Shown: piece by piece, positions 7,887 to 16,371 of the stretch
How the letters are laid out: the number at the start of each line of letters is the position of its first letter
How positions within the stretch are numbered: the stretch's first letter is position 1
Assembly (NCBI GenBank): GCA_022824225.1
Contig: JAJEAH010000084.1
Span: forward strand, 1 to 64,000
Direction of reading: 5' to 3'
DNA from: Chloroflexota bacterium
GTDB lineage: Bacteria; Chloroflexota; UBA11872; VXOZ01
DNA length: 64,000 bases
Program-made: the position numbers and the translations under genes
Notes under the pieces: generated by a model
The model's input: the letters and a program-made list of their open reading frames with translations, nothing else
Database searches by the model: none
Told to the model about the DNA's origin: nothing

Positions 7887-10001
7887 CTAACGCAGAAAGC
7901 GCTCCACCTCGCCGAAGTCCCGCGCCCGCCGCGCCGGCGGCAGCGAATTCAGAATGGTCCTGCCGTAGAATTTTGTGTGGATGCGGGCGTCCAGCAGCAC
8001 CATCACGCCACTATCCGCCGGACTCCGGATGAGGCGGCCGAAGCCTTGCTTCAGGTCGATGATGGCTTCCGGCAGCATGAGGTCGCGGAACCAGTTGCCG
8101 CCGCTTTCGGTTACGGCGTCCAGGCGCGCTTGGGAAAGCGGTGAGGGCGCGGCAAACGGCAGCCGGTCTATGGCAACCACCGAAAGCGCGTCACCCGGCA
8201 CGTCCACGCCTTGCCAAAACGACTTGGTGGCGCACAGGATGGCGTGGCCGTCCTCCTGGAAAACGCGCAGCAGTTCCCGGCGGGGCATCTCGCCCTGGCG
8301 CAGACAGAGCAGCGCGTCGCCCACGCGCTGCGAAAGCTCCCGGTAGCAGTGTTCCAGATTGCGGTAGCTGGTGAAGAGCAGGAAGGCGCGTCCCCGGGAC
8401 GCGGTGACCAGCCGCTCCAAGCGATCGACCAAGGCCGTCAGATAGGCGTGAGCGTCATCGCCTTCCCAGCGCGAGGGCGGCTCGGGCAACTCCCGGGGCC
8501 GCGGCGCCCAGATGAGCGCCTGTTCCTGAAAGATGAAGGGGCTTTCGCACGTGACTTCCCGATAGTTGTCGGCGCCCTGGCGCGGCGTGCTGTCGGATTT
8601 ACGCGCGGCGCCGCCATCCGCTCGCGCAGCGTTAACGTCTCCACTTGCAGCGCGAACGTCCTCGCGCGCGGCGCCGTCGCCTTGGCGAGCGGCGCGACCC
8701 CCTTCCCGCACAGCGGGGACTCCCACGCGAGAGGCAAAGAACCGCATGCTGCCGCCCACCGCCAAGGTCGCCGAGGTGTACACCGTGGCCTGCGTCCGTT
8801 GCGTCACCCGCGCCAGGTGCTCGGAGACGTCGATGGGCGTGTAGTGCAGTTGCGTGCCGTTGCGCCCTTCTTCCACGTAGCGGAGGGATCCCCGCAGCGT
8901 CTGCGCGCAGAAACGGTCCATGCGGCCGATGACGGCGTCCACCTGTTCCATGCGCTTTTGCAGCTTGGCCTCTTCCTCCTCGGTCGGCATCTGGGGCAAC
9001 CGCTCTTGCAGGGCCTGGTAATACTGATGAAGCACACGAGTGACGGGCTCAGCCGCGAATTCACGTTGCTCGGCCACTTTCGCTTGCCGGCCGCCCCATT
9101 CGCCGCGGCCCTGGCGCGTGAGCAATGCCGAAAACTGCACCCAACACGCGGCAACGCCCCGCTGCAGCGCGTCACGCAGACCCTCCAGGCCAGGCTCGTC
9201 GGGGATCAAGCGCGTGATGCTGCGCGGCGTGAGGGTGTCCGTGAACGCCGTGTAGGCAAACGATTCGAGTTGGTGCGCCTCGTCCACGATGAGAAACGCG
9301 TGCGGGGGCAGTATCTCAGCCAGCGTGCTCAAGCACAGCAGCGCGTGGTTGCAGATGATGACGTCCGCCTCTTTCAGGCGCGCCCGCATGGCGTAGTACC
9401 AGCATGAGCGGTCGTGGTAGAAGCGGCAGCGGCGCCCGATGCAGTCGGTGTCGGTGGCAATCGTCTGCTCGCGGAGTTCGGCGGAAAGCGTGAAACTGAG
9501 TTCGTCCACGTCGCCGGTCCGGGTCTCGCCCAGCCACTCCACCATGCCCGCCAGGCCCGGCGGCGGCATGAGGTTGCCGGTCACTTCGTCCAACTTAAGC
9601 CTGCACGCGTAGTTGCCGAGACCCTTGGCCACCATGGCATCGAACGTGATGCCAAACGGGGCCAGCAACTCCTGGACGGCCGGCACGTCCTTGTGCAAGA
9701 GCTGGTCCTGCAGGACCTTGGTAGCCGTGGAAATGACGATGGGGCCGCAGTCCGGGTCGGTGTGCCGGGCCAACACGGCGGGGATGAGATAGGCGAGACT
9801 CTTGCCGACGCCCGTGCCGGCTTCCACCACCAGATGGCGGCGCTCCGCCAGGGCCGCGCTCACCGCCGCCGCCATCTTGTGCTGCCCGGCGCGGTGCTCC
9901 CAGCCGGCGCGCACCAGCAGCCCATCGGGGCCGTAGATTGCGTCCATCGCGGCGCTGTCAAGCTGTGAAGGAAGTGCGTCCGGTTTTTCCACAGATGCCA
10001 T
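7887..10001 (-). CDS. dinG: DinG/XPD-like ATP-dependent helicase
   Basis: This 704-residue superfamily 2 helicase unwinds DNA, typically during repair or at R-loops. Walker A (EAGTGVGKS, residues 60-68), the DEAH box (VDEAHQLE) and a C-terminal helicase domain (SFWQGVDVPGDALS, then GRLIRSP) are all visible. Four cysteines between Walker A and DEAH (NYAC, TDC, RRC, SCWY) match the iron-sulfur cluster of this family. It lacks the N-terminal exonuclease domain of Firmicutes DinG. An unusual 45-residue Ala/Arg/Gly/Asp-rich insertion of near-repeats sits around residues 425-475. It is convergent with the foldase gene and divergent from the receptor gene at 10216. A later start at Met19 is possible. 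Confidence 0.88.
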   Translation of the reverse strand: MASVEKPDALPSQLDSAAMDAIYGPDGLLVRAGWEHRAGQHKMAAAVSAALAERRHLVVEAGTGVGKSLAYLIPAVLARHTDPDCGPIVISTATKVLQDQLLHKDVPAVQELLAPFGITFDAMVAKGLGNYACRLKLDEVTGNLMPPPGLAGMVEWLGETRTGDVDELSFTLSAELREQTIATDTDCIGRRCRFYHDRSCWYYAMRARLKEADVIICNHALLCLSTLAEILPPHAFLIVDEAHQLESFAYTAFTDTLTPRSITRLIPDEPGLEGLRDALQRGVAACWVQFSALLTRQGRGEWGGRQAKVAEQREFAAEPVTRVLHQYYQALQERLPQMPTEEEEAKLQKRMEQVDAVIGRMDRFCAQTLRGSLRYVEEGRNGTQLHYTPIDVSEHLARVTQRTQATVYTSATLAVGGSMRFFASRVGVPAVREGGRAARQGDGAAREDVRAASGDVNAARADGGAARKSDSTPRQGADNYREVTCESPFIFQEQALIWAPRPRELPEPPSRWEGDDAHAYLTALVDRLERLVTASRGRAFLLFTSYRNLEHCYRELSQRVGDALLCLRQGEMPRRELLRVFQEDGHAILCATKSFWQGVDVPGDALSVVAIDRLPFAAPSPLSQARLDAVTESGGNWFRDLMLPEAIIDLKQGFGRLIRSPADSGVMVLLDARIHTKFYGRTILNSLPPARRARDFGEVERFLR

Positions 10002-10135
10002 GGCAGCGCCAGTCCCAGCGTTTAGGGCGGTTTGGAGAGTGATTGTCCTATTCTAGCACGCCTGTGGCTGGCGGCCCCGGCGCTAATTCCCGCCGGAGTC
10101 CCCGTGCCTGCCTGCAAATCCTGTACTACTGCTTA

Positions 10136-10147
10136 CTTGGCGCCAAG
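10136..10147. promoter_or_regulatory. 12-bp perfect palindrome, candidate operator
   Basis: CTTGGCGCCAAG lies about 70 nt before the receptor gene at 10216, in the space shared with divergent dinG. It is a perfect palindrome in an otherwise unstructured stretch. A regulator-binding role is only inferred. Confidence 0.3.
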
Positions 10148-10215
10148 CACTGTGGTAGGTTTAATCCTAGCGGCGCAGGAACCGCTACAGGAAAGAACGT
10201 GGAGGAAGGCGCGTC

Positions 10216-11712
10216 ATGTCCACGCGGCTGCACATTGCCGTTGTGACGACGGTGATTCTTACCCTGGCGCTGGGCCTGGTGAGTCTGGCATTGTATTTCG
10301 TGCTGTCCTTCAGCCTGCATACCCAACTCGACCGCAGCTTGGCGGCAGAAGGGCAAGAGCTCGGAGACTACTTTCTCACGTCTGCCGATTCGCCGTTGCT
10401 TGGCGCGACGCGGCCGGTCTCCGCCCCCTACGAAGCGGTGGCCCCGTCGGGTTCGGTCTTCCGGTTAGTGGCTGCCGACGGCCGCGTGGTAGCCCGCTCG
10501 CTGGGCGATCGCGCCGTCCTGCTTGACGCCAGCGCCTATCGAGCGACAAGCAGCCTACCGCCTGCCGGCGGCTACGAGACGATCCATCATGCTGGCGCCG
10601 CGTACCGGGTCTATGCCCTGCCCGTAGTCCTGCCGGCGAACACCCAAGGGCTGCTGCAGCTCGCGCGCCCGTTGGCGGCGGTGGAGGCAGCGCTGGCCAA
10701 TCTGCGCTTCGTGCTGCTGGCCGGGGCGGGGGTCAGCCTCCTGTTTGCCGTTGGCTTGGGCCTGCTGGTGGCCCACGTTGCCGCGAAGCCCATCGAGGAC
10801 GTGGCGAGCGCCACCGCGCGCATCCGGGCGTTTGGCGAAGACGATGAACGCTTGGTGTTAGGGGGCCATCTCCAAGAACCCCACTGGCTTGCGCAAAGCT
10901 TGAACAACTTGCTGGACCGAGTCGCCGTTGCCGAAGCCGCAGCCGGGGAGGCGTCGGCAGTGCGGGCGCAGTGCGCGGCGTACGTCCAACGTCAACTGGG
11001 ACGTCTCATCGCCCAGCAACGCGACTTGAACGACTTCATGCGCACGGAACTGCGTCCCGGCAGTCCTGACGCGCAAGAGTTGACCCCGGCCCAGCGCGGC
11101 GCGGCCCGGGACTTCTTGCAGGCCGACCCGCGTGGGTGGTCGGCAGCCTATGATGATGTCGTCGCGTGGCTCGACGCACAGACTGAAGCCCTGACGCGAT
11201 GGCTGGATCACCTACCGTTGTACGTGGGGGCGCAGACCGGCCTCGACGTGGAGCCTGAGGAGGTAGCCCTGTCGCCGCTGCTCGCAGACATCTGTCAAGA
11301 CCGGAGCGCGGCTTACGGCGACCGCCTGCGCCTGGCGTGGCAGTGGGACTGCGAACCGTTGGTGCGCGCCGACCCAGCCGGCTTGCAGGAAGCTCTGACG
11401 GCTGTAATAGACCATGCCTGCGGCGCGACTCCGGCGGGCGGCGCGGTCACGGTAACTCTCGACTGCGCTGAAGATTACGCAGACATTGCGGTGAGGGATT
11501 CTGGGCCGGGCATCCTGGCCGACGACCTGCCCCTGGTATTCACGCGCTCCGCCGGCGCGGCTGGGGCCAGTGACGATCTGGGCCTGCCGTTTGCCCATGA
11601 CGTCATCGCGCAGCACGGGGGGACCATCTCGGTGGAAAGCGCTCCGGGCGCGGGCAGCGTCTTCACCATACGGCTGCCGCGGGAGGGGAGCCGTGCGCAA
11701 CCGGCCGTATGA
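10216..11712 (+). CDS. Histidine-kinase-like membrane receptor with degenerate kinase motifs
   Basis: This 498-residue protein has TM1 (about 8-32), an extracytoplasmic sensor (about 33-160), TM2 (about 170-195) and a HAMP-like segment beginning AKPIEDV. A helical region and a C-terminal GHKL ATPase-like domain follow. In the dimerisation helix the usual SHELRTPL is replaced by RTELRPGS, so the phospho-accepting His is Thr. The N-box Asn is His (IDHACGATPAGG). The G1 box DSGPGI is kept, but the second glycine box is altered (GASDDLGLPF). It therefore looks like a pseudokinase or ATP-binding sensor. It has no adjacent response regulator; it overlaps the HtrA gene by 20 nt. AGGAAGG precedes the ATG. 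Confidence 0.75.
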   Translation: MSTRLHIAVVTTVILTLALGLVSLALYFVLSFSLHTQLDRSLAAEGQELGDYFLTSADSPLLGATRPVSAPYEAVAPSGSVFRLVAADGRVVARSLGDRAVLLDASAYRATSSLPPAGGYETIHHAGAAYRVYALPVVLPANTQGLLQLARPLAAVEAALANLRFVLLAGAGVSLLFAVGLGLLVAHVAAKPIEDVASATARIRAFGEDDERLVLGGHLQEPHWLAQSLNNLLDRVAVAEAAAGEASAVRAQCAAYVQRQLGRLIAQQRDLNDFMRTELRPGSPDAQELTPAQRGAARDFLQADPRGWSAAYDDVVAWLDAQTEALTRWLDHLPLYVGAQTGLDVEPEEVALSPLLADICQDRSAAYGDRLRLAWQWDCEPLVRADPAGLQEALTAVIDHACGATPAGGAVTVTLDCAEDYADIAVRDSGPGILADDLPLVFTRSAGAAGASDDLGLPFAHDVIAQHGGTISVESAPGAGSVFTIRLPREGSRAQPAV

Positions 11713-13291
11713 CCCGTTTCAGGGCCGTACGCGGACGTGGCGGAGCCGCCTCATGGTGCCGGGGGCAATCCTCGCCCTGCTCCTCGTGGTGGCGGCGGGC
11801 AGCACGCTCACGGTAGTCGGCGTGCTGCGCCTCCTGGATGGTCCCGGCGCCGCTGAGTCCGGCCTGGGGGCCTCGCCGACCACTGGCGCCGCCAGCGACG
11901 GACGGCTGCTCGTGCCGCTGCCCACGCCGGCGCCCACACCGACCCCCAATCCTACACCTTTGGCGGCGCCGACGCCCACACCCACGGCAGCGCCGAGTCC
12001 GGAGCCCGCGCCTACCGCCGCGCCCACGGCTGTTCCCACTCCTCAGCCCGCGCCCACGACCCCGCCGGTTGTCGCGCAAGCCAACGAAAACCGGATCGCG
12101 GAAGTCTACGAACGGCTCGTGGGCAGTGTGGTACAAATATCGGCTTGGTCGGGCGCAATCAATGTCGCCCAACCGTATAACGAGGCCGGATCCGGGTTCA
12201 TCATTGACGAGGAGGGTCACATTCTGACCAACTACCACGTGGTTGAGGGCGCCAGGGACCTACAGATCACGTACAACGACGGCACGCGGACCAGCGCGCG
12301 CGTCATCGGGGCCGACCCGGGCTCCGACGTTGCGCTGCTGCGGGCGAGCTTCATTCCGCCCGGCAAGCTGGTGGTGGCGCCGCTGGGATCCTCGGATGCC
12401 TTGAAGGTTGGCGATGAGGTCATCACCATCAGCAGCCCGTTCTACGTCTACCGCAACTCTTTGAGCGACGGCATCGTCACCGGCCTGGGGCGCACCTATG
12501 CTTTTTCCGGCCGGACCATCACGGGCATAATCCAGACCGGCGCTTCGATCAACCCCGGTAGTTCAGGTGGACCATTGATCGACGTACGGGAAGGCGTGGT
12601 GGTCGGCATCAATACAGCGATCCAGTCGCGCACCTTCGCCGGCATCGCGCTGGCCCTGCCCATCGACCGCGTGAAAGCAATCCTGCCTGACCTCATGGCG
12701 GGCAGGACGCCCACACACGCCTGGCTGCCCATCCACGGCGCCGACATCACGCCCCAGCTTGCCGCGCAGTGCAACCTGCCCGTTGACTACGGCGTCATCG
12801 TCTACGACATTCTGCCCGGTTCGACTTTGAACAACGATACCTTTACGACCGGCGTAAATGGCGACATCATCGTCAGTATCGACGACCGGCGAGTGGACGG
12901 AATCGCCGACCTGAGCGAGTACCTGGACGCCCACAAGAAGCCGGGGGACATCGTGGAACTGCGCATTTACCGCGATCGCCGGATAAACCGCGTGCTGGAG
13001 GTAACCCTGGAAGAGTGGCCCAATCGAGACGTGCCCGCGCTCACTCAGGTGGCGGGTTGCTCCAGACCGACCAGCGAGCCGATCAACGCGCCGACGGTGC
13101 CCCCGATCAGCGCCGACACGAGCACGAACGCCGCCAGCGGCAAGTTCATCATCTCCGCCGAGCCGCTGATGCCCGCGATGCCCGCGGCGACAATTCCCAA
13201 CGCGGCGCCGGCGGCAATGCCGGCCACAATGCCGCGAGCGGCGAGGCGCTCCGACGAACTCATGGCGGCGGTGTCCGCCCGCGTCGCTTGA
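11693..13291 (+). CDS. HtrA/DegP-type serine protease with PDZ domain
   Basis: This 532-residue protein is a surface protease that degrades misfolded envelope proteins. It has a TM anchor (about residues 18-43), a Pro/Thr/Ala spacer (about 68-125) and a trypsin-like domain with His in NYHVVEG, Asp in GSDVALLR and Ser in NPGSSGGPL. One PDZ domain follows (about 355-445). The frame is open upstream of 11693, but GTG 11693 directly after GGGAGGGGAG is chosen; it overlaps the receptor stop by 20 nt, implying coupled translation. After the PDZ ends (EEWPN, about 13025) about 85 further Ala/Pro/Met-rich residues are read antisense through the end of the convergent gene 13045-13821, which probably reflects a lost stop codon or a sequence error. 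Confidence 0.88.
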   Translation: MRNRPYDPFQGRTRTWRSRLMVPGAILALLLVVAAGSTLTVVGVLRLLDGPGAAESGLGASPTTGAASDGRLLVPLPTPAPTPTPNPTPLAAPTPTPTAAPSPEPAPTAAPTAVPTPQPAPTTPPVVAQANENRIAEVYERLVGSVVQISAWSGAINVAQPYNEAGSGFIIDEEGHILTNYHVVEGARDLQITYNDGTRTSARVIGADPGSDVALLRASFIPPGKLVVAPLGSSDALKVGDEVITISSPFYVYRNSLSDGIVTGLGRTYAFSGRTITGIIQTGASINPGSSGGPLIDVREGVVVGINTAIQSRTFAGIALALPIDRVKAILPDLMAGRTPTHAWLPIHGADITPQLAAQCNLPVDYGVIVYDILPGSTLNNDTFTTGVNGDIIVSIDDRRVDGIADLSEYLDAHKKPGDIVELRIYRDRRINRVLEVTLEEWPNRDVPALTQVAGCSRPTSEPINAPTVPPISADTSTNAASGKFIISAEPLMPAMPAATIPNAAPAAMPATMPRAARRSDELMAAVSARVA

Positions 13292-13821
13292 CCGGCAGCG
13301 GGGTTTTCCGCATCCACGGTGTCGCCGAACGAGCCGTAGATCAGGCCCAGCGCGGCGCCGTAGACGATGTGCAGAATCAGGTTGCCGACGATAGGCAAGA
13401 AGCCCGCGCCCAGCCCTAGGCCGAAGAAGCCCGCGCCCACCAGCGGCAGGAAGACCACGAGCGACAGCACCCACGGGAAGAATGCGAAGGCGAGACCCCG
13501 GCCAACGTCCGCTCCGGAGATGCGCGGCTCAACCAAGGCCGCGTAGATCAGGGCAAAGCCCATGCCGATGGCGAAGTGGACGGCGATGGCCGCGTAGAAG
13601 ACGTCCGTGGTGTATTCGACCACGATGTTGTCGGTCAAGCCCTTGAACCAGGCCGCGTAGGTCTGTGCGCCCGTCTGAGCGGAGGGCTCGATGTTCGCCA
13701 GCGCGTAGGCTATGCCGTAGGCGAGCACGGCGGCGAGCAGCATGAGTACGGTGGCAACGAAGCCGGAGAGCACCGCCCGCGCCAGCCAGCCTTGCCGCAG
13801 TGTTGTTTGCGCGTTCAACAT
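13045..13821 (-). CDS. Multi-pass membrane protein of unknown function
   Basis: This 258-residue protein has about six hydrophobic segments. An N-terminal helix (ARAVLSGFVATVLMLLAAVL) is followed by a soluble loop, then helices around FYAAIAVHFAIGMGFALIYA, FAFFPWVLSLVVFLPLVGA and LHIVYGAALGLIYGSFGD. Two Gly/Ala-rich helices (residues about 200-255) resemble Gly-zipper membrane segments. The frame opens at 13857, but ATG 13821 preceded by AAGGAGG (13830-13836) is the clear start. Its final 247 nt overlap the convergent protease gene. I do not recognise the family; the Gly-rich repeats suggest a small helical bundle rather than a transporter. Confidence 0.7.
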   Translation of the reverse strand: MLNAQTTLRQGWLARAVLSGFVATVLMLLAAVLAYGIAYALANIEPSAQTGAQTYAAWFKGLTDNIVVEYTTDVFYAAIAVHFAIGMGFALIYAALVEPRISGADVGRGLAFAFFPWVLSLVVFLPLVGAGFFGLGLGAGFLPIVGNLILHIVYGAALGLIYGSFGDTVDAENPAAGQATRADTAAMSSSERLAARGIVAGIAAGAALGIVAAGIAGISGSAEMMNLPLAAFVLVSALIGGTVGALIGSLVGLEQPAT

Positions 13822-13990
13822 GGTCGCTACCTCCTTCTGAGGCGAGGCATCACGCACACGTCGCCAGCATTGCAGGCGCTACGCGCATCGAGCAGGAGCG
13901 CCTGCTCACCAACATGTCACCGTGTACTCGACCTCCCGCCTGGGGCTGCCGTCGGGCAGCAGTTCAGAGAATGAAGAACCTATACCCTAA

Positions 13991-14019
13991 TTGTTAAAAG
14001 AACAATCCCAGGCTGTCAA
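13991..14019 (-). promoter_or_regulatory. Candidate promoter of the membrane-protein gene, with overlapping inverted repeat
   Basis: Read on the minus strand, TTGACA (14019-14014) is followed after 17 nt by TAACAA (13996-13991). A TTGTT-N5-AACAA inverted repeat (13991-14005) overlaps the -10 element and could be an operator. The leader to the ATG at 13821 would be about 165 nt. Confidence 0.45.
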
Positions 14020-14177
14020 CCACTTTAACGAAAAAAGCGGCTGGATTTCGGCCTGGCGGCGGTCAGCAGGGCCGCGGCAGGCCGCACAAGCGCCGCAGAC
14101 CATGGCGCAGGTACGCGCAAAGTCGCCGCGAGCAGCAACCGCGGGCGGCCTCAGCCGGCAAGCATCCGCGGCCAACC

Positions 14178-15407
14178 CTAGCCCGCGCGGTGGTTGTCTG
14201 TATTCCGCAGAATTCTGGCCGCCTGCAGCGCCAGCATCACCGTGCCGAAGTTGAGCGCGCCGGCAAGAATGAACGGCAAGGGCGCGCCCAGGCCGATCAA
14301 CAGCCCCGCCGCCATGGTGCCGCCCAGGTTGCCGCACGTCCACGCCGCCTCGGTGATGGCCGTGAGGCGTCCTTGCTCGTGTCCCCCACCCGACACAAAC
14401 ACCAGCGACGGCATAAGGGAGGCCAGCCACTGACCGCCCAGACTCGTGAAGATTGCCGACGCGGCGAGCAGCAACGCATTGTCGGCGTACAGCGCGCAGC
14501 CCAACGGCCCGAGGGCGAGCGTAATACTGCTCGCTATCACCGGTATGCCTCTGCCGATGCGATCGGAAAGCCAACCGACGAAGAGTCCGGACGCTCCGGT
14601 AACCAGGGCGCTGACGGTGGCGTATAGGGCAACCGCCGTCACCGAATCCGTGAGGCGAAAGATGAGGAGCGGCAGCAGCACGGAGCTCGTGCCCAGCCAC
14701 CACGTAGGCAAGAAGCGTATCCCGATGAGACGCAGGATGAGCGGCCGCCGCCAGAGAACCCGGTACGACTGCAACATCTCCCACGCGGACGTCGTCTGAA
14801 TCTGCTCCAGTTTGACGTGCGGCAAGAAGAGCATGCCGAAGAATACCAGCACCAGGTTCCCTACCAGCATCACGATGCCCAACGTGCGGAAACTGAAGAG
14901 GTCGGCGATGGGGCCGGCTGCCGCGTTGCCCAATGCGCTGCCAATGGTTGGCCCGGTAAAGTAGAGGGCTCCCATGAGACCCATACTTCCCAAGGGCGCC
15001 ACCAAGGCCAGGTAGGCGCGGGAGGACGTGGTGCGCAGCGTGAAAAGCGCGCCGTACAGAAGCGAGAGCAGGATAAGCACGCGCGTGTCGGACACCAGGA
15101 ACATGAGGCCGCCGATGCTCACCGCCGTCATGCCCAGCAGCATGAGATACTTCGCTCCGACGCGGTCCGCCAGCATGCCGCCAATGAAGAGAATGGCAAG
15201 TCGTACGAGGTTCTGAAGCGAAAAAAGCGAGGAGGTCAGGATGGGCGAGCCGCCGAGGACTTTCTCCACGTAGACGGGAAAGAGCGAACGGCCCGGTGTG
15301 CCCAAGGTGGCGTTGAGAAAGAAGATCGCTAGAAAGAAGACCAGCGGCTTGAGATACCGGTGCTGCGCAAGCCGCGAACGTGGACGGGGGCTGTCTATCG
15401 AGGCCAT
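14178..15407 (-). CDS. Major facilitator superfamily transporter
   Basis: This 409-residue protein has about 12 hydrophobic segments and the MFS loop signatures: GGMLADRVGAKYLMLLG after the second helix and a related GWLSDRIGRGIP in the second half. It would exchange or export a small solute or drug across the cytoplasmic membrane; the substrate cannot be told. The N-terminus is short and basic (PRPRSRLAQHRYLK) before helix 1. It stands alone, 356 nt behind the membrane-protein gene and upstream of a 960-nt repeat region. No strong ribosome site is visible before the ATG at 15407, so the start is approximate. Confidence 0.85.
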   Translation of the reverse strand: MASIDSPRPRSRLAQHRYLKPLVFFLAIFFLNATLGTPGRSLFPVYVEKVLGGSPILTSSLFSLQNLVRLAILFIGGMLADRVGAKYLMLLGMTAVSIGGLMFLVSDTRVLILLSLLYGALFTLRTTSSRAYLALVAPLGSMGLMGALYFTGPTIGSALGNAAAGPIADLFSFRTLGIVMLVGNLVLVFFGMLFLPHVKLEQIQTTSAWEMLQSYRVLWRRPLILRLIGIRFLPTWWLGTSSVLLPLLIFRLTDSVTAVALYATVSALVTGASGLFVGWLSDRIGRGIPVIASSITLALGPLGCALYADNALLLAASAIFTSLGGQWLASLMPSLVFVSGGGHEQGRLTAITEAAWTCGNLGGTMAAGLLIGLGAPLPFILAGALNFGTVMLALQAARILRNTDNHRAG

Positions 15408-15675
15408 GGGCCTACTTTATATGTGATTGAGGGGATTACGTCTATGAGTTGCGACGCGATGGCAGGCGCGATGGGTTATGTGAAGTAAAGTTCATGTACG
15501 AACGGCATGTGCGGTTCTCTCGTAGCCCAGGGTATCAATCCCAGCCGCTATGTCGGCATAGCGAGGGGGCTTGACCCCAACTGCCGCTATATCCGTGCAG
15601 GACGGGGCTTTGCCCCCAATCTTGTCGCACTCACTCTCTTGGCAAGGGGCAGGGCACGCTCATCCCTACACATTG

Positions 15676-15790
15676 CCGGTAGCGCAGGTTTTGTATGGAA
15701 GCGCGGGCCGTTGCCGGTAGCACAGGCCTTGACCAAAAGCGCAAGCCACGACCGGCAGCGCAGGTTTGTAACCTGCGTCCGTCGTAGGGT
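15676..15790. repeat. Degenerate 38-bp tandem repeat, three copies
   Basis: Units starting CCGGTAGCGCAGG, CCGGTAGCACAGG and CCGGCAGCGCAGG begin at 15676, 15714 and 15752, exactly 38 nt apart. Units differ at several positions and are non-coding. Confidence 0.65.
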
Positions 15791-15968
15791 CAATGCGCTG
15801 CAGGATCAGACTCATGCACACCCGCTACAGGCGGTGGCGTTGTCCAAGCCCCGCCATGTGCTTCCAACGTGATCGCGGTCCCGCGCGCTCCGGCAGGGGG
15901 ACAAGCCCCAATGTTGTTGCATCAAAGTGGCTGGCTTCAGCTTTCTCCGTTCGTGTTGAGCACTTCGG

Positions 15969-16195
15969 CCCTTCGACGTAGCTCAGGTCTGGCAGGCTCA
16001 GCACTGGCTCTGTCGAACCGCATGCGATGCATAGAATGCCTATACCTACGCTCCCGTGCCTGAGCCGTTCACCCTTCGACGCAGCTTAGGTCTGGCAGGC
16101 TCAGCACTGGCTCTGTCGAACCGCATGCGATGCATAGAATGCCCATGCCTACGCTCCCGTGCCTGAGCCGTTCACCCTTCGACGTAGCTCAGGGC
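15969..16195. repeat. 103-bp direct tandem repeat, two full copies and a partial third
   Basis: Copies begin CCCTTCGACG at 15969, 16072 and 16175, 103 nt apart. The first two differ at only about four positions; the third breaks off after about 20 nt into GGGCGAACGG. Each contains the common CTTCGAC...GGCTCAG repeat motif. The near identity suggests recent duplication. Confidence 0.85.
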
Positions 16196-16371
16196 GAACG
16201 GCTCAGGCGCAGGTCATGGTGCGACACCGTAGGGGACAAGCCCCCGCGCTACCACGATGCGACAGATCCGGCGAGGGGCAAGTTCCCGCGACTTCTGCCT
16301 GCGGGGGCAGTGGTAATCCGATTCTGCCGCGTTGGCGCGCGCGGCTACGCATCTTGCCCGGCAGACCAACC

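Larger units (their letters stand above)
15408..16371. other. Gene-free repeat region
   Basis: No supported coding frame. It contains a degenerate 38-bp tandem repeat (about 15676-15790), a 103-bp tandem repeat (15969-16195) and fragments of GTAGGGGACAAGCCCC-type repeats (for example 16229-16252). These repeats also occur in the other long spacers of the window. Confidence 0.7.
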
